DNA of 64,000 bases. It comes from VRUE01 sp963702575 (GTDB lineage: Bacteria; Actinomycetota; Thermoleophilia; Solirubrobacterales; 70-9). The position numbers and the translations under genes were made by a program. The stretch's first letter is position 1. Each line of letters begins with the position of its first letter. The stretch is from the NCBI GenBank assembly GCA_963702575.1, contig CAVPCU010000006.1:124001-188000 (forward strand), in the 5' to 3' direction. Of the stretch, positions 56,943-64,000 are shown one piece after another. Below the pieces are notes generated by a model, which saw only the letters and a program-made list of their open reading frames with translations, did not search any database and had not been told where the DNA came from.

Positions 56943-59047
56943 CGCCGCGCAAGTACGATGGGCCGATCGACGATCCCGCGCTCTACTTCAACCGCGAGCT
57001 CTCCTGGCTCGACTTCAACCAACGGGTCCTCGAACTGGCCGAGGACCCCTCGGTGCCGCTGCTCGAGCGGGTCCGCTTCTGCGCGATCTACGCCTCCAAC
57101 CTGGACGAGTTCTTCATGGTCCGCGTCGCCGGCCTCTTCGACCAGCTCGACGCCGGGATCGACGCCCGCGGTCCCGACGGCCTTGCCCCGAGCGCCCAGA
57201 TCGACTCGATCCAGGAGCGGGTGCTGGCGCTCGACGGCCGCCTCCATGCCTGCTTCGACGGCGCCCTGCGCCCGGCGCTGGAGGACCACGGCATCCGCAT
57301 CATCTCGCTGCAGACCGCGAGTGAGCAGGAGCGGCGCGAAATCGACACCCGCTTCCACGAGCAGGTCTTCCCGGCGCTGACGCCGCTGGTCGTCGGCCTC
57401 GGCCGTCCCTTCCCCTACATCTCCAACCTCTCGCTCAGCCTCGGCGTGCTGCTGCGCGACCCCGAGAGCGGCACCGAGATCATCGCCCGCGTCAAGGTGC
57501 CGAAGGAGCTGCTCGGCCGCTTCCTGCGGGTGGGGGAGGAGGGCCGCGTCTTCGTCCCGCTGGAGGAGGCGATCGCCGCCAACCTCGACGCTCTCTTCCC
57601 CGGCACCGAGGTGATCGACCACGGCTACTTCCGCGTCACCCGCGACGCCGACTTCACCATCTCCGACGAGGCCGACGACCTCCTCCAGGCGGTCCAGGAC
57701 GAGCTGCGCCGCCGCCGTTTCGGCGAGGTCGTGCGGCTCGAGATCGCCGCCGGGATGAACCCGAAGCTGCGCGCCCAGCTGATCGACGCGCTGCGGCTCG
57801 AAGACCGCGAGGTCTACGACGTCGACGGGCTCGTCGACCTCGCCGACCTGACCAACGTCGCCGACGTCCCCGGCCACCCCGAGCTCCGCTACGAGCCCTG
57901 GACGCCGGTGACCCAGCCGCGGCTGCAGGGCGAGGACGAGGAGCCGGTCGACATCTTCGCCGCGATCCGCCACGGCGACATCCTCGTCCACCACCCCTAC
58001 GACTCCTTCGCCAGCTCGGTCGAACGCTTCGTCGACCAGGCGGTGGCCGACCCCGACGTGCTGGCGATCAAGCAGACCGTGTACCGGACGAGCGACGACT
58101 CGCCGCTGGTGCCGGCGCTGATCCGCGCTTCGGAACGCGGCAAGCAGGCGGTCTGCATGGTCGAGCTGAAGGCGCGCTTCGACGAGGAGGCCAACATCCA
58201 CTGGGCGAAGTCGCTGGAGGAGGCGGGCGTCCACGTCGTCTACGGCATTCCCGGGCTGAAGACGCACGTCAAGGCGGTGCTGGTCGCCCGCCGCGAGGGC
58301 GACCGGGTGCGCGAGTACGTCCACATCGGCACCGGCAACTACAACCCGACCACCGCCCGTCTCTACACCGACCTCGGGCTCTTCACCGCCGACCCCGAGA
58401 TCGGCGCCGACGTCGCCGAGATGTTCAACTTCCTCACCGGCTACGGCCGGCCCGCCGCCTACCGCAAGGTGCTGGTCTCGCCGAACACGATGCGCGGCCG
58501 CATCCTCGAGGAGATCGAGTCCACGGTCGAGGCACACCGCCGCGGCGAGGAGGCCCGGATCGCGCTGAAGATGAACGCCCTGGTCGACGCCCGCTGCATC
58601 CAGGCGCTGTATGAGGCCTCGCGGGCGGGGGTCCCGGTCGACCTCAACGTGCGCGGGGTCTGCTGCCTGCGGCCGGGCGTGCCCGGCATCTCCGAGAACG
58701 TCCGCGTCGTCTCGATCGTCGGCCGCTTCCTCGAGCACTCGCGCATCTACGCCTTCCGCCGCGGCGGGGAGACGCGCGTGCTGACCGGCTCGGCCGACCT
58801 GATGCCGCGTAACCTCGACAGCCGGGTCGAGCTGGTCACTCCGATCGAGGACGAGGCGCTGCGGGCGGAGCTGCTCGACGTGCTCGAGCGCTGCTTCGCC
58901 GACAACGCCAACGCCTGGGAGCTGGGCGCCGATGGCGTCTGGACGCGGCACGTGCCGCCCGCCGAGGGGCGGCGCAGCGTCCAGGAGGAGCTGCGCGAAA
59001 GCCACGCCGCGCGGCGCGCCGAGCACCTCGCGGCAGCGGCGAGCTGA
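56939..59047 (+). CDS. ppk: Polyphosphate kinase 1
   Basis: 702 aa, full length. N-domain start YFNRELSWLDFNQRVLELAE, catalytic histidine in YVHIGTGNYNPTTARLYTDL, second conserved histidine in FLEHSRIYAFRRGG, and GSADLMPRNLDSRVE near the end. PPK1 makes polyphosphate from ATP. GTG at 56939 overlaps the preceding stop, so it is translationally coupled to the PHP-GT gene. Confidence 0.95.
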   Translation: MTPRKYDGPIDDPALYFNRELSWLDFNQRVLELAEDPSVPLLERVRFCAIYASNLDEFFMVRVAGLFDQLDAGIDARGPDGLAPSAQIDSIQERVLALDGRLHACFDGALRPALEDHGIRIISLQTASEQERREIDTRFHEQVFPALTPLVVGLGRPFPYISNLSLSLGVLLRDPESGTEIIARVKVPKELLGRFLRVGEEGRVFVPLEEAIAANLDALFPGTEVIDHGYFRVTRDADFTISDEADDLLQAVQDELRRRRFGEVVRLEIAAGMNPKLRAQLIDALRLEDREVYDVDGLVDLADLTNVADVPGHPELRYEPWTPVTQPRLQGEDEEPVDIFAAIRHGDILVHHPYDSFASSVERFVDQAVADPDVLAIKQTVYRTSDDSPLVPALIRASERGKQAVCMVELKARFDEEANIHWAKSLEEAGVHVVYGIPGLKTHVKAVLVARREGDRVREYVHIGTGNYNPTTARLYTDLGLFTADPEIGADVAEMFNFLTGYGRPAAYRKVLVSPNTMRGRILEEIESTVEAHRRGEEARIALKMNALVDARCIQALYEASRAGVPVDLNVRGVCCLRPGVPGISENVRVVSIVGRFLEHSRIYAFRRGGETRVLTGSADLMPRNLDSRVELVTPIEDEALRAELLDVLERCFADNANAWELGADGVWTRHVPPAEGRRSVQEELRESHAARRAEHLAAAAS

Positions 59048-59064
59048 GGCGCGCGGACGGTGAC

Positions 59065-59070
59065 TAGGAT
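59065..59070 (+). promoter_or_regulatory. Leaderless -10 element (TAGGAT)
   Basis: TAGGAT lies 6 nt before the GTG at 59077, giving the DUF47-pit pair its own promoter inside the phosphate block. Confidence 0.55.
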
Positions 59071-59076
59071 CTGACA

Positions 59077-59697
59077 GTGGCCCGCCTCTCGCTCCTCCCC
59101 CGCGACAGCGTCTTCTTCGAGCTCTTCGCCGCAGCCGGCCAGAACACCCTCCAGGCGGCACGCCTGCTCGACGAGATGATGAACACCTGGCCCGACGAGG
59201 CCGGCCTCGGGCGGGAGATCCTCAAGGCCGAGCAGGAGGGCGACCGGATTACCCACGACATCGTCCAGCTGCTCAACTCGACCTTCGTCACCCCGATCGA
59301 GCGCGAGGACATCTACGGCCTCGCGACCCAGCTCGACGACATCGTCGACTACACCGAGGAGGCCGCCGACTTCCTCGGCCTCTACCAGATCGAGGCGCCG
59401 ATGGCGCAGGCGCAGGCGCTGACCAAGGTGCTGGTCGGCGCCTGCGAGCAGCTCTGCGCCGGCCTCGAGAACCTGCGCGGCTTCAGGGACCTGGAGCGCT
59501 ACTGGATCGAGATCCACCGGCTCGAGAACGAGGGCGACCGGATCTCCCGCGACGCCGTCGCCTCGCTCTTCTCCAACGGGATCGACCCGATGGTCGTGAT
59601 CCGCTGGAAGGACATGTTCGCGGTGCTCGAGAACGCGATCGACGCGACCGAGACGGCGGCCCAGACGCTCGAGGGCATCGTCATCAAGAACAGCTGA
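59077..59697 (+). CDS. DUF47 (PhoU-like, Pit accessory) protein
   Basis: 206 aa, all-helical PhoU-like protein of the DUF47/TIGR00153 type: FFELFAAAGQNTLQAARLLD, EQEGDRITHDIVQLLNSTFV (E-x3-D metal motif), ATQLDDIVDYTEEAADFL and LENEGDRISRDAVASLFSNG. These proteins are typically encoded immediately before Pit transporters and probably control them. ATG of pit follows 1 nt after its stop. Confidence 0.9.
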   Translation: MARLSLLPRDSVFFELFAAAGQNTLQAARLLDEMMNTWPDEAGLGREILKAEQEGDRITHDIVQLLNSTFVTPIEREDIYGLATQLDDIVDYTEEAADFLGLYQIEAPMAQAQALTKVLVGACEQLCAGLENLRGFRDLERYWIEIHRLENEGDRISRDAVASLFSNGIDPMVVIRWKDMFAVLENAIDATETAAQTLEGIVIKNS

Positions 59698-59698
59698 G

Positions 59699-60691
59699 AT
59701 GGGCTCCGACCTGGTGATGGTCCTGGTCGTGGTCGCGGCGCTGGCCTTCGCCTTCAGCAACGGCTTCCACGACACCTTCGACGTGATCGCGACCGCGGTC
59801 TCGACCCGGGCGGCGCCCCCACAGCTCGCGATCGCCGCCGCGGCGCTGCTCAACTTCGCCGGCGCCTTCGCCGGCGTCGCGGTCGCCTCGACGATCGCCC
59901 ACGACATCGTCGACGCGCTGGCGATCTCGCCCGACGCGGTCTTTGCCGGGTTGGTCGGGGCGATCGCCTGGAACCTCGCTACCTGGCGGATGGGCCTGCC
60001 CTCGAGCTCCTCGCACGCGCTGATCGGCGGCCTCGTCGGCGCCGCGCTGGCTGCGGCCGGCAGCGGCGCGCTCGAGGGCGGCGGCCTGCTCGACAAGGTC
60101 CTGATCCCGGCGCTGCTGGCGCCGCTCGCGGCCTTCGTGCTCGCCAGCGCCGCGATCGCGCTGATCTACCGGCTCCTCGGCGGCTCGCGGCCCGGGCCGG
60201 TGACGCGCGCCTTCCGCCGCGGCCAGATCGCCTCCGGCGGCCTGCTCGCCTTCGCCCACGGGGCGAACGACGGGCAGAAGACGATGGGCGTGATCACCCT
60301 GGCGCTGATCGCCAACGGCAGCCTCGGCGCCGGCGCCGACCCGCCGACCTGGGTGATCGTCGCCGCGGCGTCGGCGATCGGCCTCGGCACCTACGGCGGC
60401 GGCTGGCGGATCATGCGCGGCGCCGGCTCGCGGATCATCAAGATGGACGCCGCCCAGGGCTTCTGCGCGCAGAGCGCCGGCGCCGGCACGATCCTCGCCG
60501 CGACCCTGCTCGGCTACCCGATCTCCTCGACCCACGCGATCAGCGGCGGCGTGATGGGCGCCGGCGCGGCGAAGCGCCTCTCGGCGGTGCGCTGGGGGGT
60601 CGCCGGCAACATCCTCGTCGCCTGGCTGCTGACCCTGCCGGCCGCAGCGGCGATCGGCGCGGCCGCCTACGCGGTTTTCCACGCTGCGTAG
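59699..60691 (+). CDS. pit: Low-affinity inorganic phosphate transporter (PiT family)
   Basis: 330 aa, about ten TM helices. PiT signatures are duplicated: FAFSNGFHDTFDVIATAVST and FAHGANDGQKTMGVITLALI, with the GLPSSSSHALIGGLVG and YPISSTHAISGGVMG re-entrant motifs. It moves metal-phosphate in symport with protons. The first repeat has GFHDT where GANDx is usual, which is a common variant. The stop codon overlaps the -10 element of the next gene. Confidence 0.93.
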   Translation: MGSDLVMVLVVVAALAFAFSNGFHDTFDVIATAVSTRAAPPQLAIAAAALLNFAGAFAGVAVASTIAHDIVDALAISPDAVFAGLVGAIAWNLATWRMGLPSSSSHALIGGLVGAALAAAGSGALEGGGLLDKVLIPALLAPLAAFVLASAAIALIYRLLGGSRPGPVTRAFRRGQIASGGLLAFAHGANDGQKTMGVITLALIANGSLGAGADPPTWVIVAAASAIGLGTYGGGWRIMRGAGSRIIKMDAAQGFCAQSAGAGTILAATLLGYPISSTHAISGGVMGAGAAKRLSAVRWGVAGNILVAWLLTLPAAAAIGAAAYAVFHAA

Positions 60692-60694
60692 ACT
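60689..60694 (+). promoter_or_regulatory. Leaderless -10 element (TAGACT)
   Basis: TAGACT includes the pit stop codon and lies 7 nt before the GTG at 60702. Confidence 0.5.
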
Positions 60695-60701
60695 TTTTCC
60701 G

Positions 60702-61052
60702 GTGCGGACCCTGCGCAATGCCGCGATCGTCATGCTGCTCGCCCTGGTGGTGGCCTTTGCCCCCGCCGGCGGCAACGCAGCCGACGCGATCCTGACCGCG
60801 ATCACGATGGGCTTCCTCGCTGCGATCGCCTGGATGGTCTTCACCCTCAGCCGCCAGAACCAGCTGACGCTGGCGGCGCTGAGCGACCGCCGCCGCGCGA
60901 TCCTCTACGGCGCGCTGGGGATGATCGCGCTGCTGATCGCGGGCAGCGACGAGCTCTTCGCCAGCGGCGGCGGCACGCTCGCCTGGATCCTCCTGCTCGG
61001 CGCCTCGGTCGCCGCGATCTGGCGGATCTGGATAGAAGCCAACACGTACTGA
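60702..61052 (+). CDS. Four-helix small membrane protein
   Basis: 116 aa. Four hydrophobic segments: AIVMLLALVVAFAPAGGNAA, ILTAITMGFLAAIAWMVFTL, AILYGALGMIALLIAGSDEL and LAWILLLGASVAAIWRIWIE. No family named. GTG at 60702 fits the leaderless pattern. It follows pit but has its own promoter, so a phosphate role is not implied. Confidence 0.65.
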   Translation: MRTLRNAAIVMLLALVVAFAPAGGNAADAILTAITMGFLAAIAWMVFTLSRQNQLTLAALSDRRRAILYGALGMIALLIAGSDELFASGGGTLAWILLLGASVAAIWRIWIEANTY

Positions 61053-61074
61053 GCCGGTTACTGAGTTCCGGCAC

Positions 61075-61095
61075 GAAGAATTGACCGAATTCTTC
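61075..61095 (+). terminator. AT-rich hairpin terminator
   Basis: GAAGAATT-N5-AATTCTTC, a perfect 8-bp stem (9 bp with the flanking C-G), 22 nt after the stop of the small membrane protein gene. It separates that gene from the TadE pair. Confidence 0.55.
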
Positions 61096-61140
61096 GAGTG
61101 AGCGCACCACACGTGCGTCGGGGGCTGCGACGGTCGGGTT

Positions 61141-61494
61141 GTGTCGCGCCAGGCCGCCAGCAGCTCTCGCAGGGAGGGCGGGACCGCCTCGATCGAGCTG
61201 ATCGCGGTCGTCCCGTTCCTGCTGCTGGCGGTCCTGGCGGCGGCACAGATCGCGGCGGCCGGGGCGTCGCTCTGGTCGGCGGGGGTGGCGGCCCGGGCGG
61301 GGGCGCGGGCTGCCGTCGTCGGCGGCGACGCCCGGGCCGCCGCGCTGCAGGCGCTGCCGGACGCGATGCGCGGCTCGGCGACGGTGAGCGGCTCCGGCCC
61401 GGTCTCGGTCCGCGTCCCGATCCCGCGCCTGCTGCCCGGCATGCCCGAGCTGACCGTGGGCGCGAAGGCGTCGTTGGGAGACGGCGGTGGGTAG
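61141..61494 (+). CDS. TadE-like pseudopilin
   Basis: 117 aa. A short basic leader (RQAASSSRREGG) is followed by TASIELIAVVPFLLLAVLAA, the TadE hydrophobic helix with Glu at the fifth position after the likely prepilin cleavage, and an extracytoplasmic beta region. GTG at 61141. It overlaps the next TadE-like gene by 8 bp. No TadA/TadB/TadC or Flp pilin genes are nearby, so other Tad components must be elsewhere. Confidence 0.75.
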   Translation: MSRQAASSSRREGGTASIELIAVVPFLLLAVLAAAQIAAAGASLWSAGVAARAGARAAVVGGDARAAALQALPDAMRGSATVSGSGPVSVRVPIPRLLPGMPELTVGAKASLGDGGG

Positions 61495-61816
61495 GGAGGA
61501 GGGGCAAGCTTCTGTCGAGCTGATCGCGGCGGTCCCGGCGCTGCTCCTCGCCGCGCTCCTCGCCCTGCAGCTGCTTGCGACCGGGTACACGCTGACCCTC
61601 GCCGACGGCGCGGCCGAGGCCGGGGCGTTGGCGCTCGCGGCCGGGCAGCCCGCCGCGGCGGCGGCCCGCGACGCCTTGCCCGGCTGGGCGGCGGACGACG
61701 TCCGGGTCGAGGTCAGCGGCGGCAGGGTCACCGTGCGCCTGCCGCCGCCCTCGCCGCTGCCGGCCGTGGCCGAGCGGCTCGCCGTGAGTTCCACGGCGGT
61801 CTCGAGGCCCCGATAG
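61487..61816 (+). CDS. TadE-like pseudopilin, second copy
   Basis: 109 aa. The leader VGREEG precedes QASVELIAAVPALLLAALLA, again with the VEL/IEL glutamate, and a short extracytoplasmic tail. It is similar in build to the preceding protein, suggesting an old duplication. The stop shares one base with the GTG of the next gene (61816). Confidence 0.75.
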   Translation: MGREEGQASVELIAAVPALLLAALLALQLLATGYTLTLADGAAEAGALALAAGQPAAAAARDALPGWAADDVRVEVSGGRVTVRLPPPSPLPAVAERLAVSSTAVSRPR

Positions 61817-62442
61817 TGGCCACCCAGATGGGAGGATTGGGGGCGTGGGAGACCCCTAAAACCTCCCAGATCGTCCTCGTCACCCGTGTCGGCGCCGCGA
61901 GCGGCTCGCGCGCCGCCGCCGCGGCCCTCGCTTGCGCCGGCTCGGCGCCCGACAGCGCCGGCCTGCTGATCGACCTCGACGAGGGCCGCCCTCCGCGACC
62001 CTCGCTGGTCGCGACCGCCGCTGCGCGCGAGCTGGAGGAGCGGCTGGCGGTTCACCTGCCCGAGGCCGGCGTCGCCTCGCGCGGCGGCATCTGCCTGCTG
62101 AAGCCCGAGCCCGGCGCGGACGGGATCGGGCGCGTCGTCGCGGCGTTGCCGCTCGCCCGCGGTGCGGCCGCGGTCGTCCACCTGCCGCCGGCTCTGCTAC
62201 AGGCCGCGCTCGCCGAGCCGCGCGTCCAACCGACCGCGGCCCTGCTGCGGGCCGACCTCGGCACGGACCGCGCCCTGATCGCGCTCGCCGTCCGCGACCT
62301 GCTTGCCCGCGACATCCGCGTAGCCGTCCTCAAGCGCCCGCTCGGCTGGCTTGCCGCCCGCCGCGCCCTGCTCGGCGCCCTGCCGACGGAGAGCTCTTCC
62401 CCGCCCGCCCGCCTGCGCGAGCGCCTGCTCGAGGCTCCGTAG
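61816..62442 (+). CDS. MinD/CpaE-like protein with degenerate Walker A
   Basis: 208 aa. QIVLVTRVGAASGSRAAAAA occupies the place of a deviant Walker A (KGGVGKTT in MinD-type ATPases) but lacks both lysines; LLIDLDEGRPP matches the following LLIDLD strand. This suggests a TadZ/CpaE-like localisation protein that has lost ATP binding. Its place directly after two TadE-like genes, with a one-base overlap, supports a Tad link. Assignment rests on short motifs and context. Confidence 0.45.
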   Translation: MATQMGGLGAWETPKTSQIVLVTRVGAASGSRAAAAALACAGSAPDSAGLLIDLDEGRPPRPSLVATAAARELEERLAVHLPEAGVASRGGICLLKPEPGADGIGRVVAALPLARGAAAVVHLPPALLQAALAEPRVQPTAALLRADLGTDRALIALAVRDLLARDIRVAVLKRPLGWLAARRALLGALPTESSSPPARLRERLLEAP

Positions 62443-62496
62443 TTAGCCGCACCGGGACTGCCCGCTAGCACGGATGAAGGGGGGCTTCGCGGCGTC

Positions 62497-62502
62497 TACG
62501 TT
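62497..62502 (+). promoter_or_regulatory. Leaderless -10 element (TACGTT)
   Basis: TACGTT lies 6 nt before the ATG at 62509 of porG. Confidence 0.55.
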
Positions 62503-62508
62503 GGGCCG

Positions 62509-63114
62509 ATGGAGGGGTTGAGATCGACGTTCGAGGTACGCATCCACGGTCGCGGCGGCCAGGGCGTGGTCACCGCCGCCGAGCTGCTCTCGGTCGCCGC
62601 CTTCGACGAGGGCCGCCATGCGCAGGCCTTTCCCAGCTTCGGCTCGGAGCGCACTGGCGCGCCGGTCGTCTCCTTCTGCCGCTTCGGCGACTCGCCGATC
62701 CGCACCCGCGAACCGGTCGCCGAGCCCGACGCGCTGATCGTCCAGGACCCGACCCTGCTGCACCAGGTGGACGTCTTCGACGGCCTGCGTCCGGATGGCT
62801 ACGTCCTGATCAACAGCAGCCGGGGCCTCGCCGAGCTCGGTCTCGGCGAGCTCTCGGAGCGGTTCCGGCCCGAGCGAATGCTGAGCGTGCCCGCCACCGA
62901 GATCGCCCGCCGCCACCTCGGCCGGCCGCTGCCCAACGCCGCCCTACTCGGCGGCTTCGCCGCGCTGACCGGCACAATGCGGCTCGGCTCGGTCACCGCG
63001 GCGATCCGCGAGCGCTTCCGCGGCGCTGCCGGCGACGGCAACGCCGCCGCCGCCGAGGCCTGCTTCGAGTACGTCGAGCGCGAGCTGCTCGAGCTGGGAG
63101 CGGCCAGTGCTTAG
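62509..63114 (+). CDS. porG: 2-oxoacid:ferredoxin oxidoreductase gamma subunit
   Basis: 201 aa. EVRIHGRGGQGVVTAAELLS, AFPSFGSERTGAPVVSFCRF and PNAALLGGFAALTG are typical gamma-subunit blocks of pyruvate/2-oxoacid:ferredoxin oxidoreductase. The complex decarboxylates 2-oxoacids to acyl-CoA, reducing ferredoxin. It overlaps the alpha-subunit gene by 8 bp. A delta (ferredoxin) subunit is not between them, and the substrate (pyruvate or another oxoacid) is not certain. Confidence 0.88.
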   Translation: MEGLRSTFEVRIHGRGGQGVVTAAELLSVAAFDEGRHAQAFPSFGSERTGAPVVSFCRFGDSPIRTREPVAEPDALIVQDPTLLHQVDVFDGLRPDGYVLINSSRGLAELGLGELSERFRPERMLSVPATEIARRHLGRPLPNAALLGGFAALTGTMRLGSVTAAIRERFRGAAGDGNAAAAEACFEYVERELLELGAASA

Positions 63115-64000
63115 GCAGATCGAGGGATCCGCCGCGGTCGCCGAGACGGTCGCCCGCTGCCGCCCCGAGGTCGTCTGCGCCTACCCGATCTCCCCCCAGA
63201 CCCACATCGTCGAGGGCCTCTCCGACATCGTCCGTGCCGGCGACCTCGGGCGCTGCGAGTACGTCACGGTCGAGTCCGAGTTCGCCGCGCTCTCGGTCTG
63301 CATCGGGGCCTCCGCCGCCGGCGCCCGCTCCTACACCGCGACCGCCAGCCAGGGTCTGCTCTACATGGCCGAGGCCCTGTACAACGCCTCCGGGCTCGGC
63401 CTGCCGATCGTGATGACCGTCGCCAACCGGGCGATCGGCGCGCCGATCAACATCTGGAACGACCACAGCGACTCGATGTCCCAGCGCGACTGCGGCTGGA
63501 TCCAGCTCTACGCTGAGACCAACCAGGAGGCCGCCGACCTGCACGTCCAGGCCTTCCGCCTCGCCGAGCGGCTCTCGTTGCCGGTGATGGTCTGCATGGA
63601 CGGCTTCGTCCTCACCCACGCGGTCGAGCGGATCGACGTGCCGAGCGCCGAACAGGTCGACGCCTACCTGCCGCGGTTCGAGCCGCGGCAGGTGCTCGAC
63701 CCGGACGATCCGGTGACGATCGGGGCGATGGTCGGCCCCGAGGCCTTCACCGAGGTCCGCTATCTCGCCCACGCCAAGCAGATGCAGGCGCTCGACGCGA
63801 TCCCCGAGGCGGCGGCCGAGTTCGAGCGGGTCATCGGCCGCGCCTCCGGCGGCCTCCTCCGCAGCTACGGCGCCGAGAACTCCGAGACGGTCATCGTCGC
63901 GCTCGGCTCGGTGATGGGGACGCTCGAGGACACGATCGACGAGCTGCGCGCCGAGGGCGAGAACGTCGGCGCATTGGCGATCAAGTCGTTCCGGCCCTTC
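63107..64000 (+). CDS. porA: 2-oxoacid:ferredoxin oxidoreductase alpha subunit (C-terminus beyond window)
   Basis: 298 codons in the window. VVCAYPISPQTHIVEGLSDI and YVTVESEFAALSVCIGASAA with TATASQGLLYMAEALY identify the pyrimidine-binding part of the alpha subunit; NIWNDHSDSMSQRDCGWIQL is the conserved active-site segment. The C-terminal domain begins at ENSETVIVALGSVMGTLEDT. GTG at 63107 overlaps porG. The gene continues past the right edge; the beta subunit is expected downstream. Confidence 0.9.
   Translation, partial: MLRQIEGSAAVAETVARCRPEVVCAYPISPQTHIVEGLSDIVRAGDLGRCEYVTVESEFAALSVCIGASAAGARSYTATASQGLLYMAEALYNASGLGLPIVMTVANRAIGAPINIWNDHSDSMSQRDCGWIQLYAETNQEAADLHVQAFRLAERLSLPVMVCMDGFVLTHAVERIDVPSAEQVDAYLPRFEPRQVLDPDDPVTIGAMVGPEAFTEVRYLAHAKQMQALDAIPEAAAEFERVIGRASGGLLRSYGAENSETVIVALGSVMGTLEDTIDELRAEGENVGALAIKSFRPF

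Overview
The window is GC-rich chromosomal DNA with strong G/C bias at third codon positions. The gene content points to a high-GC actinobacterium, most likely Thermoleophilia/Solirubrobacterales. The clues are a WS/DGAT acyltransferase, a transglycosylase-type secreted protein, LAL and cyclase-ATPase regulators, FtsEX-CtpA-RNB-SmpB, TadE proteins, a 2-oxoacid:ferredoxin oxidoreductase and many leaderless genes. The taxon is inferred from gene content and style; no rRNA gene is present to confirm it.

Layout. (1) 0-11.4 kb: nucleotide-cyclase and LuxR-type signalling. A cyclase/AAA ATPase runs off the left edge, and a LAL regulator is followed by a DUF4242 protein and a DUF4242-cyclase fusion. 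Between them lie a GFA protein, a desaturase-cupin pair, a DUF5996 protein, a methyltransferase and two gene relics (ferredoxin tail, PadR). (2) 11.5-18.6 kb: two coupled flavoenzymes, a TetR gene coupled to an alpha/beta-hydrolase-glycosyltransferase fusion, and a glycine-rich secreted protein. (3) 18.8-21.7 kb: a small mobile-looking island with a decayed tyrosine recombinase, VapBC, an HNH protein and a three-TM protein. (4) 21.8-28.1 kb: WS/DGAT, then five genes without recognisable function. The first three are translationally coupled behind a palindrome-flanked promoter. (5) 28.2-36.6 kb: ftsE-ftsX-ctpA-rnb-smpB, a membrane coiled-coil/HhH protein, a flavin disulfide reductase and tmRNA (ssrA). 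(6) 36.6-48 kb: DUF1697, small membrane proteins, a GAP-family protein, an ABC-F ATPase, purU-P450, a P-type metal ATPase, an O-methyltransferase, a transglycosylase-type secreted protein, an HD protein and uppP. (7) 48.2-60.7 kb: a large phosphate block: OmpR-type regulator, pstS-pstC-pstA-pstB-phoU, ppx, a PHP-glycosyltransferase fusion, ppk, a DUF47 PhoU-like protein and pit. (8) 60.7-64 kb: a membrane protein, two TadE-like proteins with a MinD-like degenerate ATPase, then porG and a right-truncated porA.

Two regulatory patterns stand out. First, at least 18 starts have a TANNNT hexamer 6-9 nt upstream of ATG/GTG with no Shine-Dalgarno, which fits leaderless transcription and settles several start codons. 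Second, 11-bp-spaced TTCACN-type repeats resembling actinobacterial PHO boxes occur in the phosphate block. The best array is four units just upstream of the PHP-glycosyltransferase, which suggests this enzyme belongs to the phosphate-starvation response. The best candidates for undescribed biology are the coupled unknown operon at 23.5-25.8 kb with its two neighbours, the PHP-GT and hydrolase-GT fusions, and the DUF4242/cyclase cluster.
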